Assembly: GCF_026343335.1 (NCBI RefSeq) | Contig: NZ_JAPELX010000001.1 | Span: 1,302,001 to 1,366,000, forward strand | DNA: 64,000 bases | Source of the DNA: Streptomyces sp. NBC_00078 | GTDB lineage: Bacteria; Actinomycetota; Actinomycetes; Streptomycetales; Streptomycetaceae | Direction: 5' to 3' | Shown here: in pieces, positions 42,015-50,171 of the stretch | Numbering within the stretch: position 1 is the stretch's first letter | How the letters are laid out: each line of letters opens with the position of its first letter | Program-made: the position numbers and the translations under genes | The notes under the pieces: generated by a model | What the model saw: only the letters and a program-made list of their open reading frames with translations | What the model was told of the DNA's origin: nothing | The model's database searches: none

Positions 42015-43388
42015 CTACACGGCGGCGGTCGCGGTTCTGCGCAGGGTCAGGGTGAGCGGCACGCCGCAGCACAGGACGGCCGCGACCGCGAACACGGCGC
42101 CACGTATCCCGGTCAACAGGGCCTCGTCCGGCGGGCCCTGACCGACGCTGCCGGACAGGGCGACCAGCAGGGCGAGGCCTACCGCGCCGCCGACCTGGAG
42201 CGTCGTGGAGGCCATGCCGGAGGCCACGCCCTGGTCCTCGGCGGCCACTCCGGAGGCGGCGACGATCCACATGCCGGTCCAGGCGGCGCCCTGGCCGAGC
42301 CCCAGCAGCACGATCCCCGGCAGCAGCAGGGCGTACGAACCGTCCCCGGTGAGCGCGAGACCGAGGGCGGCAGCCCCTGCCGCACCCAGCGCCATGCCGC
42401 CGATCAGCATGCGGCGCACTCCGACGCGGGCGACGGCCCGCTCACCGGCCTGCGTGCCCAGTGCGGTCACCACGGCCGGGACGAGGAACGCCAGGCCCGT
42501 CGCGAACGCGCCGTAGCCGCGTACGTTCTGGAAGTAGAGGGTCATGAAATAGGGCAGCGAGCTGAAGGTGGCGCTGTAGAGGGCGGTGATCGCCATGGCG
42601 GCGACCAGGCCCCGGTGGGCGAACAGCCGTGCCGGGACCAGTGGATCGCGCGAGCGGGTCTCGACGAACGCGAAGACGCTCAGCAGGGTGACCGAGAGTG
42701 CCGCGCTCAGCAGGGCGGACGGGCTGTCCCAGCCGGCCTCGGGGGCGTGCACCAGCAGGAACACGAAGAGCGTGATACCGCCGGTGGCGGCCAGCGCGCC
42801 GGTGACGTCGAACCGCCGGGTGCCGGTGCGCGGGCTGTCCGCCGGGAACAGTCGCCACCCCGCCCACGCCAGCGCCGCCGCGATGGGGACGTTGACGAAG
42901 AACACCGACGGCCAGCCGAACGCCTCCACGAGCACCCCGCCCAGCAGCGACCCGAAGCACAGGCCCCCGGCCCCCGCCGCGCCCCATACCGCGAGAGCCC
43001 GGTTCCGGTGGGGCCCCTCCTCGTAGATCGTGTTGATCAGGGCGAGGGTGGCCGGGAAGAGCAGCGAGCCGCCGATGCCCTGCGCCGCGCGGACGGCGAT
43101 GAGGACGCCGGCCGACTGGGACAGGCCTCCCACCAGCGAGGACCCCGCGTAGACGAGCGCCGCGGCGACGAAGGTCCGACGCCGGCCCAGCAGATCGGCC
43201 GTGCGGCCACCGAGCAGGAGGAAGCCGCCCGTCGTGACGACGTAGGCGCTGACCACCCACTGCAGGTCGTGCGGGGAGAAACCGAGTCCGGCGCCAATCT
43301 CAGGGAGGGCGACGTAGACGATGTTGTAGTCGAGCGCGATGACCAGCTGGGCCAGCGCCAGAACGAGAAGGGAAAGTCGTGCTCGCAC
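42015..43388 (-). CDS. MFS drug:H+ antiporter (DHA2, about 14 helices)
   Basis: A 457-residue transporter of the EmrB/QacA family. N-terminal LDYNIVYVALPEIGAGLG, LQWVVSAYVVTTGGFLLLGGRTADLLGRRR (motif A, split as LLGGRTADLLGRRR), and motif C-like GSLLGGVLVEAFGWPSVFFVNVP are present. It is the first gene of the biosynthetic run on the minus strand, so it most likely exports the finished lipopeptide. A 224-nt AT-richer leader precedes it. Confidence 0.92.
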   Translation of the reverse strand: MRARLSLLVLALAQLVIALDYNIVYVALPEIGAGLGFSPHDLQWVVSAYVVTTGGFLLLGGRTADLLGRRRTFVAAALVYAGSSLVGGLSQSAGVLIAVRAAQGIGGSLLFPATLALINTIYEEGPHRNRALAVWGAAGAGGLCFGSLLGGVLVEAFGWPSVFFVNVPIAAALAWAGWRLFPADSPRTGTRRFDVTGALAATGGITLFVFLLVHAPEAGWDSPSALLSAALSVTLLSVFAFVETRSRDPLVPARLFAHRGLVAAMAITALYSATFSSLPYFMTLYFQNVRGYGAFATGLAFLVPAVVTALGTQAGERAVARVGVRRMLIGGMALGAAGAAALGLALTGDGSYALLLPGIVLLGLGQGAAWTGMWIVAASGVAAEDQGVASGMASTTLQVGGAVGLALLVALSGSVGQGPPDEALLTGIRGAVFAVAAVLCCGVPLTLTLRRTATAAV

Positions 43389-43612
43389 CGGTCGACGTCC
43401 TCCTCACTCATCAGCGAAAAAAAGAAACCCCAAGAAATTCAGGTCGCCGAATTGAATCGGTCGATAATTTTCAGTCACCATAACACCGGCAGCACGGCTT
43501 GAAAATGGCCCGCAGGGAAGGCGTTAATCGAGGGTGTTAAATGCATTTTCGGGCAGCGCGGAAAGCCGACAGTGCTGCTGCCGGATGGCTTATCGCTCCC
43601 TGATTCAGCTGG
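43389..43612. other. 224-nt AT-richer intergenic region before the export/biosynthesis genes
   Basis: This is one of the most AT-rich stretches in the window (for example AATTGAATCGGTCGATAATTTT at 43451 onwards, shown here as AATTGAATCGG and TCGATAATTTT). It has no ECF-type match. It probably holds the leader and perhaps an additional promoter for the MFS-to-NRPS genes. A TATGGT-like -10 on the minus strand near 43480 is too weak to call. Confidence 0.4.
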
Positions 43613-44368
43613 TCAGTCGTTTCCCATAAGGCGCCTGACTTCCGTGATGAGCGCGGTCAGCGCCTGTCGTTCCGGAACGGTGGTCTCCGGGTGCCACAGG
43701 TCCACGAGCAGGCAGGTTCGCGGGCGGTCGCCGTCGTTACGCGCCTCGTGCTCGAAGGAGTAGTCGAAGAGCAGGCACTTCCCCTCCTGCCAGGATCGGG
43801 TTTCACCGGCGACCGTGATGCTGCACCCGTCCGGAATGTCGACAGCGAGATGAAGATTGATGCTGAAGTTCCACAGGTCGCAATGCGGGGCGATGGCCGC
43901 CCCGGGCAGCAGGGTGGAGAAATGGCATTCCAGGAGGGGGCAGATCAGGTCCGTCTCGGCGGCGAACTCTTTGAGGACTTTGTATGCCGTGGGTGCGGTT
44001 CCCGCGGATTCCTCGACCAGTCCCCCGTTCCGGTACAGGTAGAGGGCCTGCCAGTCCTGCTGGCGGGTCAGGTAGTGCTCGTAGTCCGAGAACGCCTCAC
44101 GGTGCCCGGCCCAGGCCGCGCCCAGTTCCTCCTTGATCGCCGGATGGGCGGCTTCGAACGCCTCGACGACCGGAGCCAGTTCGGGATGGCCGTGGGGGTC
44201 GTGCCAGGGCGTCGGGGACAGCCCCGGGAGGATCCACTTGGCGCCCTTCTGGAGCGGGTGGCGCCGCGCCCCGCCCCCGGGCTCCAGCATCTGTTCCACG
44301 CGTTGGATCGAGTCCGCGCCGTGCGTGCTTCTGATCGCCGCGAAGGCGTCGTCTATCTCGGGTGTCAT
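43613..44368 (-). CDS. aspartyl/asparaginyl beta-hydroxylase family oxygenase
   Basis: A 251-residue Fe(II)/2-oxoglutarate oxygenase. The iron ligands are in IAPHCDLWNFSINLHLAVDIP and FEHEARNDGDRPR, with the typical SWQEGKCLLFDYSF and final VDLWHPE. Family members hydroxylate Asp/Asn side chains, and bacterial cluster-associated ones hydroxylate amino acids or peptides in secondary metabolism. It is preceded by an exact ECF-type promoter and followed by the MFS gene on the same strand, so it may decorate the isonitrile product. Substrate is unknown. Confidence 0.88.
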   Translation of the reverse strand: MTPEIDDAFAAIRSTHGADSIQRVEQMLEPGGGARRHPLQKGAKWILPGLSPTPWHDPHGHPELAPVVEAFEAAHPAIKEELGAAWAGHREAFSDYEHYLTRQQDWQALYLYRNGGLVEESAGTAPTAYKVLKEFAAETDLICPLLECHFSTLLPGAAIAPHCDLWNFSINLHLAVDIPDGCSITVAGETRSWQEGKCLLFDYSFEHEARNDGDRPRTCLLVDLWHPETTVPERQALTALITEVRRLMGND

Positions 44369-44424
44369 GCAGGCCCCTCCTGGCCACTACCGCCGTGGTC
44401 GGCTGACGAGCCGGTGTCGCAGTA

Positions 44425-44454
44425 GTAGTCGGGTGAAGAAGCCGGGGAGTTCCC
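44425..44454 (-). promoter_or_regulatory. ECF-type promoter 6, upstream of the hydroxylase and the metallophore genes
   Basis: Minus-strand GGGAACT (44448-44454), 16 nt, CGACTAC (44425-44431). Exact consensus. It could drive the hydroxylase alone or the whole run to the NRPS. Confidence 0.8.
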
Positions 44455-44465
44455 GCGATGTTCCG

Positions 44466-45200
44466 TCAATTCTGCAGAGAGGCAAGGGACTTGGGCCCGA
44501 CGCCAGTCGCGAGGGGTGTACAGGGTGCGCCGGAGCGGTCGGACGTCGTACCCACCCGCCGGTCGCACAGGGCCGTGAGCACCGGGTCCGCGGTCGCCAT
44601 CAGGAGGGTCACTGGCAGTTCGGCGAGCAGGAGCACAAGAGCCTCGCGGTCGTCCGGTTCCAGTCCTTCGGCAGGCTCGTCGGCCAGCAGCACACCGGCG
44701 CCTGCCGCCACACAGCCGATCACCCTGGCCCAGTGCAGGCGCTGGATCTCGCCCGACGTGAGGCCGTACAGGGGGCGGTTCGTCAGTTCTGCGACGCCCA
44801 GCAGGTCAGCGGCGAAGGCAGCCGCTGCCGGGTGTGCGCTGCGGGCCAGTACGTCGGCCGCCCGCGCCTGCGAGCGGGCCGGGACAGGGCGCCGGGGGAG
44901 CCAGGCGCAGGCCCTGGCACGCCACGCCCGCTCGGCGGGAGTGCGGCTGCCCCGGCCGCCCACCGTGATCTGCCCGCCGCCCACCGGGCTCAGCCCGGCC
45001 ACCGCGCGCAGCAGCGCCGTGGCTGTCGCCCCGTCCCGGCCGCTCAGGGCGACACGTTCGCCGGCCGCGACGTCCAGCGTCAGCTCCTGGGCGCCTGCGC
45101 AGGTCACGGCCCTCAGTCCTACGTCCAGTGCGAGCGGATCGGCCGCACGTGGCCACAACCGCGGTACTGGAGAGCGGGATCGCTCGCTGTTGACTGTCAC
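44466..45200 (-). CDS. ABC-ATPase-like protein with degenerate Walker A
   Basis: A 244-residue ABC-type nucleotide-binding domain. The P-loop position reads SGRDGATATALLRAV, lacking the essential Lys-Ser/Thr of GxxGxGK[ST]. The signature is kept in part (LTSGEIQRLHWARV) and Walker B is good (GVLLADEPAEGLEP). ATP hydrolysis at its own site is therefore doubtful; it could be a regulatory or paired half-site. The GTG at 45200 starts about 7 nt after the -10 of ECF-type promoter 7, so the mRNA may be leaderless. No permease is adjacent. Confidence 0.75.
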   Translation of the reverse strand: MTVNSERSRSPVPRLWPRAADPLALDVGLRAVTCAGAQELTLDVAAGERVALSGRDGATATALLRAVAGLSPVGGGQITVGGRGSRTPAERAWRARACAWLPRRPVPARSQARAADVLARSAHPAAAAFAADLLGVAELTNRPLYGLTSGEIQRLHWARVIGCVAAGAGVLLADEPAEGLEPDDREALVLLLAELPVTLLMATADPVLTALCDRRVGTTSDRSGAPCTPLATGVGPKSLASLQN

Positions 45201-45206
45201 GTCCCA

Positions 45207-45236
45207 GTAGTCGCCCGCCCAGGCCGCCGAGTTCCC
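45207..45236 (-). promoter_or_regulatory. ECF-type promoter 7, leaderless start of the ABC-ATPase-like gene
   Basis: Minus-strand GGGAACT (45230-45236), 16 nt, CGACTAC (45207-45213). The start codon GTG (45198-45200) is where transcription should begin, as in leaderless actinomycete genes. Confidence 0.78.
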
Positions 45237-45287
45237 GGCGGCACGGCCCCTTCTCGGGACCGCGCCGCCGGGGGAAGTGCCCCGGTG

Positions 45288-45893
45288 TCAGGCCGCGAGG
45301 GCACTCGGTGTCTCGGCTTCCTGCAGCAACCGCTCCAGGGTGGCGCGGGCTCGGTTGACCCGGGAGCGGACCGTGCCGACGGGGCAGCCGACGAACCCGG
45401 CCGTCTCCTCGTACGACAGACCGACCACCTGGGTCAGCACGAACGCTTCCCGGCGTTCGTCGGGCAGGCTCTCCAGCAGGTCGAGCAGGGCCACCCCCTC
45501 GTCGAAGCCCGGCAGGCCGCACGGCTGTGAGCGTTCCACCGCCGTCTGCCAGTCGACGGCGTCCGCGATCCGGGGCCGGACCGCGGCCCGGCGCAGGCTG
45601 TCGGCGACCGCGCGCCGGGCGATCGACAACAGCCAGGTCCGGGCCGAGGCACGGCCTTCGTAGCGGTGCAGGCTGCCGAACGCCCGCGCGAAGGTGTCCT
45701 GGGTCAAGTCGTGGGCGGTCTGGGGATCACCGCTGAGGTGGGCCACGTAGCGCAGCACGTCACCGTGCAGGGCACGGACGAAGTGATCGGCCGCGTCGGC
45801 GTCGCCGCCGCGGGCAGCCAGTGCCCAGGCGGTCGCCGACGCGTCCACGGAGGCACGATCCGCGCGGACAGCGGGCAGGACAGAGATCATCAC
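45288..45893 (-). CDS. ECF RNA polymerase sigma factor
   Basis: A 201-residue group IV sigma factor with region 2 (HDLTQDTFARAFGSLHRYEG, WLLSIARRAVADSLRR) and region 4 (LPDERREAFVLTQVVGLSY, VGTVRSRVNRARATLERLL). GTG 45893 or ATG 45890 follow GAAGGA. It lies just upstream of promoter 7 and at the centre of the nine-site promoter family, and is the best candidate to read GGGAACT-16-CGACTAC. No anti-sigma gene of the usual zinc type is adjacent; the Met/His-rich membrane protein encoded next to it is the only neighbour that could act as sensor. It has no copy of the motif in front of itself. From memory, mycobacterial SigC is reported to control the homologous nrp cluster and copper genes. Confidence 0.9.
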   Translation of the reverse strand: MMISVLPAVRADRASVDASATAWALAARGGDADAADHFVRALHGDVLRYVAHLSGDPQTAHDLTQDTFARAFGSLHRYEGRASARTWLLSIARRAVADSLRRAAVRPRIADAVDWQTAVERSQPCGLPGFDEGVALLDLLESLPDERREAFVLTQVVGLSYEETAGFVGCPVGTVRSRVNRARATLERLLQEAETPSALAA

Positions 45894-46125
45894 GTGATGT
45901 CCTTCTCAGGTCTTCCGGGACCGGGCCCGCACGAGGGCACGGCACACCGGCACATGGGGTGCGTCCGTACGCGAGAGGTACGGCGATGCCCGGGGCCCGT
46001 GAGGGACTGCCTGCCGGCGGCGGCGCGTGAGCGCGCCGCCGCGAGAGGACCGTCGGCAGATCCGCGCGAGTGCGTCGCAGGACGACGGGAGGCGCAGGGC
46101 TGGGCCCCGGGTGGATCCGGCTGTC

Positions 46126-46845
46126 TCAGATGACAGCGGCACCCGCGGGCGGCCCACGGAAGGTGAGAGAACAGCACAGCAACAGCCGCACCGGAGCCGG
46201 GCAGGCGAAGTCACGGCGCCTGCGCACGGACGGGCGGCCCAGCGGTGCGGGCATGGCCGCCAGCAGCAGCCGCAGCGGGGCCGTCAGCCAGGCCGCGGCG
46301 GCCCTGAGGACGCGGAACACGGCCCGCTCGCCGTGGGCCAGCCACAGCCCGCACAGCACCGCGGCCAGCAGGTGCGCGCCGAACATGCCGACCGAAGCCG
46401 CACCGCTCATGCCGTGCATGTCGTGCAGGTGTCCGACGCCGGCCATGCCGTGCACCGAGTGCGCGGCCGACCCCATGTCCATGCCGCCCATGGAGCCCAT
46501 GTCCATCGACCCCGTCGAGCCCATGCCCATGGTGCTCGTGCCCGTCGAGCCGCCGGCGCCGGGCATGACGGCAGGCTCCGGCGCCGACGCGAGCTTCTGC
46601 GCCTGGGTGAACGTCTCGTGGAGCACCGCCTGCGCGGCGGTCACGACCACGACGATCGGCGTGCGGCCACGCTCCCGGCCGGCCAGCAACCATCCGGCCA
46701 CGCCGGTCGCGGTCGCTCCGGCGGCCATCGCCCACCACGGAACGGGAGTCCCCGACATGGTCACGTGCCCGAGGGCGGCGAGCAGCACGCAGACGGCGGC
46801 GAACACGCCGGCCCGCAGCACGCGGCACCACCCTCGGACAGTCAT
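46126..46845 (-). CDS. Met/His-rich four-helix membrane protein, paralog 2 of 3
   Basis: A 239-residue protein with the same helix order as the protein at 26044 (VFAAVCVLLAALGHV, VPWWAMAAGATATGVAGWLLAG, IVVVVTAAQAVLHETF, MFGAHLLAAVLCGLWLAHG). It has an exceptional Met/Gly/His loop (MGMGSTGSMDMGSMGGMDMG and HGMAGVGHLHDMHGM). It is encoded directly upstream of the ECF sigma gene on the same strand with 232 nt between. The loop looks like a copper-binding sensor element; a sigma-regulatory role is only suggested by position. Confidence 0.8.
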   Translation of the reverse strand: MTVRGWCRVLRAGVFAAVCVLLAALGHVTMSGTPVPWWAMAAGATATGVAGWLLAGRERGRTPIVVVVTAAQAVLHETFTQAQKLASAPEPAVMPGAGGSTGTSTMGMGSTGSMDMGSMGGMDMGSAAHSVHGMAGVGHLHDMHGMSGAASVGMFGAHLLAAVLCGLWLAHGERAVFRVLRAAAAWLTAPLRLLLAAMPAPLGRPSVRRRRDFACPAPVRLLLCCSLTFRGPPAGAAVI

Positions 46846-46953
46846 AGCCCGCTCATCCTCGCACCCGGCGTCTGATCGTCGTCAGAGGGTACGTACGAAC
46901 TCCCGTCCCTCGACTCACCGGCAACGAGGTGACACACGTCACACCGGGAGCAC

Positions 46954-46983
46954 GGGAACTCGGGGCCAGCCGGGAACGACTAC
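46954..46983 (+). promoter_or_regulatory. ECF-type promoter 8, plus strand, antisense to the copper operon 3' end
   Basis: Plus-strand GGGAACT (46954-46960), 16 nt, CGACTAC (46977-46983). Exact consensus. The -10 overlaps the stop codon of the minus-strand PCuAC-like gene (46980-46982), and no plus-strand gene follows for several kilobases. Transcription would run antisense into the PCuAC-like and copper ATPase genes. Confidence 0.7.
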
Positions 46984-47522
46984 GTGAGCGATGCCGAATC
47001 CGGCGGCACCACAACGGCCAGGACCTTCACCCGGCCGCTGCGCCGGAACTCCAGGGTGAACGACACGAGATCACCTGAACGCCACTGGTCCGAGGGCACG
47101 GGCACGGTCAGGTCCACCCCGCTCGGCGACATGGCGAGGCTGTCGCCCGCCGCGACGGAGACGGAGTCGATCGTGGACCGGTAGGCCGCGTTGCCCTGCC
47201 GCATGCGGTGCCGGGAGAGCGTTATCTCACCGGGGACATCCCGCGCCGTGATCCGGACCAGGGTGTCGGCCGAGCCGCCCTCGTTGGCGATGTGGAAGAA
47301 CGCCGCCGTCTCCGGGACTCCGTCGGACGGCAGCAGCACTTTGCCCTCCGTGACCCGGACGACCGCCGGGCTGCCGGCCCGGCCCGTCCCGACCCAGGCC
47401 GTCAGGCCGGCCAGCGCCACACTGCACGCCGCGACGGGCACGAGAGCGGCGAGCGCTGCGTCCCGAAGCCGCCGCCGGTCGAGTCGCTTGAGGGAGAACA
47501 GCGGGTCCGTGATCGGCTTCAT
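46980..47522 (-). CDS. PCuAC-like periplasmic copper chaperone, membrane-anchored and degenerate
   Basis: A 180-residue protein with an N-terminal membrane helix (LRDAALAALVPVAACSVALAGL) and a DUF461/PCuAC beta-sandwich (AAFFHIANEGGSADTLVRITA, ITLSRHRM, GDSLAMSPSGVDLTV). Of the usual copper motif H-M-x-M-x-H-x-M, SRHRM and the central Met remain, but the last His-x-Met is absent. It overlaps the copper ATPase stop by 4 nt (ATGA). It probably takes copper from, or gives it to, the ATPase on the outer face; affinity may be low. Confidence 0.78.
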   Translation of the reverse strand: MKPITDPLFSLKRLDRRRLRDAALAALVPVAACSVALAGLTAWVGTGRAGSPAVVRVTEGKVLLPSDGVPETAAFFHIANEGGSADTLVRITARDVPGEITLSRHRMRQGNAAYRSTIDSVSVAAGDSLAMSPSGVDLTVPVPSDQWRSGDLVSFTLEFRRSGRVKVLAVVVPPDSASLT

Positions 47523-49813
47523 CGGGCACCGGCCTTCGCGCCCCGCGTCCCGGGACGGCTCCGGCCGCGGGCGGCAGAGGGCTGCCAGGTGCGCAGCCGC
47601 AGGCTGTTGGCGACCACCAGCACGGAACTCACCGACATCGCCGCGGCGGCGAACATCGGATCGAGCAGTCCGACCATGGCCAGCGGCACGGTGACGACGT
47701 TGTAGCCGAACGCCCACACCAGGTTGGCCCGGATCGTGCCCAGGGTGCGCCGGGCGAGCAGGACGGCGTCGACGAGCGCCTCGATGTCCCCGCGGGCCAG
47801 GGTCAGGTCGGCGGCGCCGATGGCCACGTCGGTGCCGCTGCCCATGGCGATGCCCAGGTCGGCTTCGGCGAGTGCGGCGGCGTCGTTCACGCCGTCGCCG
47901 ACCACCGCGACCCTGGCGCCCTCCTCCTTCAACTGCCGTACGAGGGCGGCCTTGTCCTCGGGGGTGCAGCGGGCGCGCACCTCGTCGATGTTCAGGGCGG
48001 CGGCGACCGCTTGGGCGGGCGCCGTGCGGTCGCCGGTGGCGAGCACCGGGCGGATACCGAGTCGGCGCAGCCGCTCCACGGCCCGGTAGCTGCCGGGGCG
48101 CACCAGGTCCCCGACCGCGATCAGTGCCTTGGCCCGGCCGTCGACCCGCACCAGGACCGGGGTGTGCGCGGCCTCCTCGGCCTCGGCCAGCGCTTTGGCC
48201 AGCGCGCGCGGCAGCTTGCCGTCCGGCGCACCCACCTCCACCGTGAGGCCGTCCACCTGGCCGCTCACGCCGTGTCCCGGCACCGCGACGAAGTCCGTCA
48301 CGTCCGGCAGCGGTCCGGACGCCTGTGTGCGGCCCGCGTACGCGGTGACCGCCCGCCCGATCGGATGCTCGGAGCCGCGCTCCACCGCCCCCGCCAGCCG
48401 CATCACCGCATCCTGCCCGAGCGCGCCCGGCAGCACGGTGACCTTGGCCACCGTCATGTGGCCGGTGGTCAGCGTGCCGGTCTTGTCCAGCACGACCGTG
48501 TCCACATGCTGCAGAGCCTCCAGCGTCTGCGGCCCGCTCACCAGCACACCCAGCTGGGCCCCCCGCCCGGTGGCCGCCATCAGGGCGGTCGGCGTCGCGA
48601 GCCCCAGCGCGCACGGGCAGGCCACGACCAGGACGGCCACACAGGCGGTGAGCGCCGCCTGCGGGTCGGCTCCGGCACCCAGCCAGAACCCCAGGACGGT
48701 CACCGCGATCGCCAGGACCACGGGAACGAAGACTCCCGCGACCGCGTCGGCCAGCCGCTGCGCCCGCGCCTTGCCGGCCTGCGCCTCCGTCACGAGGCGG
48801 GTGATCCGGGCCAGCTGGGTGTCCGCGCCGACCGCCGTCGCCTCGACGAGCAGCAGCCCGCCCGCGTTGACGGCCCCGCCGACCAGGGCCGAACCGGGAG
48901 ACACCTCCACGGGTTCGCTCTCGCCGGTGACCAGCGACAGGTCCACCGCCGAACTGCCCTCCACGACCCGCCCGTCGGTGGCGACCCGCTCACCGGGACG
49001 CACCACGAAGACCTGCCCCACCCGCAACTGCTCGATGGAGACCGACCTCTCACCGTCCTCGTCACGGACGGACACCTTCTTGGCGGCCAGTTCCGCCAGC
49101 GACCGCAGCGCCGCACCGGTCCCCCGCCGCGCCCGCGCCTCCAGGAACCGCCCGGTCAGCACGAACAGCGGCACACTGACGGCGGCTTCGAGATACAGGT
49201 GCGCCATGCCCTCCGACGCGGAGGGCACCAGACTGAACGACATCCGCATCCCGGGCTCGCCCGCTCCCCCGAGGAACAGCGCGTACACCGACCAGGAGAA
49301 GGACGCCGCGACGCCGAGCGAGACGAGGGTGTCCATGGTGGCCGTAGAGTGCCGCAGCCCCCGCAGCGCCCTGATGTGAAAGGGCCAGGCGCTCCACACC
49401 GCCACCGGGGCGGCCAGCACGAAGCACAGCCACTGCCAGTTGCGGAACTGCAGGGCCGGCACCATCGACAGCACCAGGACCGGCACCGCCAGCAGAGCGG
49501 TGACCACGATCCGTTCCCGCTCACGGCGGGCCTCGTCGCTCGCGGCCTCGTCCGCTTGCTCGGTCGGCTCCTCGTCCTCACGCACGGGCAGGGCGGCCTG
49601 GTATCCGGCCTGCTCGACCGCGGTGACGAGATCCTCGGGCGCGACGGCGGCCGGGTGGCTGACCCGCGCGAGCCCCGTGGCCAGGTTGACCGTGGCCGTG
49701 ACGCCCTCCAGCTTGGCGAGCTTCTTCTCCACCCTCCGGACGCAGGCCGCGCAGGTCATCCCGCCCACGGTGACGTCCGTGACCACGAGGCTCGCCATCG
49801 GTTCGGCCGCCAT
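47519..49813 (-). CDS. copA: P1B-type copper-transporting ATPase
   Basis: A 764-residue pump with N-terminal HMA domain (GMTCAACVRRVEKK), TGES in LVTGESEP, transmembrane CPC in VVACPCALGLATP, phosphorylation site DKTGTLTTG, HP motif SEHPIG, GDGVNDAAAL hinge, and TM7/8 residues FGYNVV and MSVSS, all Cu(I) P1B-1 hallmarks. ATG 49813 is used; a GTG one codon earlier overlaps the preceding stop. It is driven, with the small Met-rich protein and the PCuAC-like protein, from ECF-type promoter 9. That suggests supply of cuproenzymes under limitation rather than plain detoxification. Confidence 0.95.
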   Translation of the reverse strand: MAAEPMASLVVTDVTVGGMTCAACVRRVEKKLAKLEGVTATVNLATGLARVSHPAAVAPEDLVTAVEQAGYQAALPVREDEEPTEQADEAASDEARRERERIVVTALLAVPVLVLSMVPALQFRNWQWLCFVLAAPVAVWSAWPFHIRALRGLRHSTATMDTLVSLGVAASFSWSVYALFLGGAGEPGMRMSFSLVPSASEGMAHLYLEAAVSVPLFVLTGRFLEARARRGTGAALRSLAELAAKKVSVRDEDGERSVSIEQLRVGQVFVVRPGERVATDGRVVEGSSAVDLSLVTGESEPVEVSPGSALVGGAVNAGGLLLVEATAVGADTQLARITRLVTEAQAGKARAQRLADAVAGVFVPVVLAIAVTVLGFWLGAGADPQAALTACVAVLVVACPCALGLATPTALMAATGRGAQLGVLVSGPQTLEALQHVDTVVLDKTGTLTTGHMTVAKVTVLPGALGQDAVMRLAGAVERGSEHPIGRAVTAYAGRTQASGPLPDVTDFVAVPGHGVSGQVDGLTVEVGAPDGKLPRALAKALAEAEEAAHTPVLVRVDGRAKALIAVGDLVRPGSYRAVERLRRLGIRPVLATGDRTAPAQAVAAALNIDEVRARCTPEDKAALVRQLKEEGARVAVVGDGVNDAAALAEADLGIAMGSGTDVAIGAADLTLARGDIEALVDAVLLARRTLGTIRANLVWAFGYNVVTVPLAMVGLLDPMFAAAAMSVSSVLVVANSLRLRTWQPSAARGRSRPGTRGAKAGAR

Positions 49814-50076
49814 CACTCACCGCTCCCATGGCCGCCCATCCCGGGCATGTCGTCCATGCCACCGCCGCCACCGCCGCCCCCGCCGCTCCCGCCACTGCTC
49901 CCGGTTCTCCCGGTGCCGTGCATACCCGGCGCCACCGGCCCCGCCGCCGACCCGACGGCGTAGGACACCGAGAACACCAGCGCCAGCAGAAGCAGGAACC
50001 CGCAGAGCGCGGGAGCCGGCAGCAGTCTGCGGGCGGCCCCGCCGGCGGAGGGGGGTGACAAGGGAATATCGGCCAT
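49813..50076 (-). CDS. small Met/Gly/His-rich membrane protein of the copper ATPase operon
   Basis: An 87-residue protein with one membrane helix (LCGFLLLLALVFSVSYAVG) and an outward tail rich in Gly, Met and His (GMHGTG, MDDMPGMGGHGSG). ATG 50076 follows GGAAGG; longer in-frame starts lie within the promoter region and are rejected. Its stop overlaps the ATPase start. The tail resembles copper-binding Met motifs. No family is recognised. Confidence 0.7.
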   Translation of the reverse strand: MADIPLSPPSAGGAARRLLPAPALCGFLLLLALVFSVSYAVGSAAGPVAPGMHGTGRTGSSGGSGGGGGGGGGMDDMPGMGGHGSGE

Positions 50077-50141
50077 GCCCGACCTTCCTGGTCGCATCGA
50101 ACCGTCCTGCGAGAGACGGCGGTTGTAGCCGTAGCACTCCA

Positions 50142-50171
50142 GTAGTCGAGTCGACAGAGCGTCGAGTTCCA
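50142..50171 (-). promoter_or_regulatory. ECF-type promoter 9, upstream of the copper ATPase operon
   Basis: Minus-strand TGGAACT (50165-50171), 16 nt, CGACTAC (50142-50148). One mismatch in the -35 outer base. The first gene starts about 65 nt downstream. The rest of the 50077-50521 gap holds no gene that I can support. Confidence 0.75.

Noticed and set aside
46896..46917. CGAACT followed by CGACTCA on the plus strand as a tenth ECF site
   Set aside because: Spacing is 9 nt instead of 16 and the -35 is incomplete.
46984..47184. A 66-codon plus-strand frame directly after ECF-type promoter 8
   Set aside because: Sequence is the mirror of the PCuAC-like gene and not protein-like; I treat the promoter as making antisense RNA.
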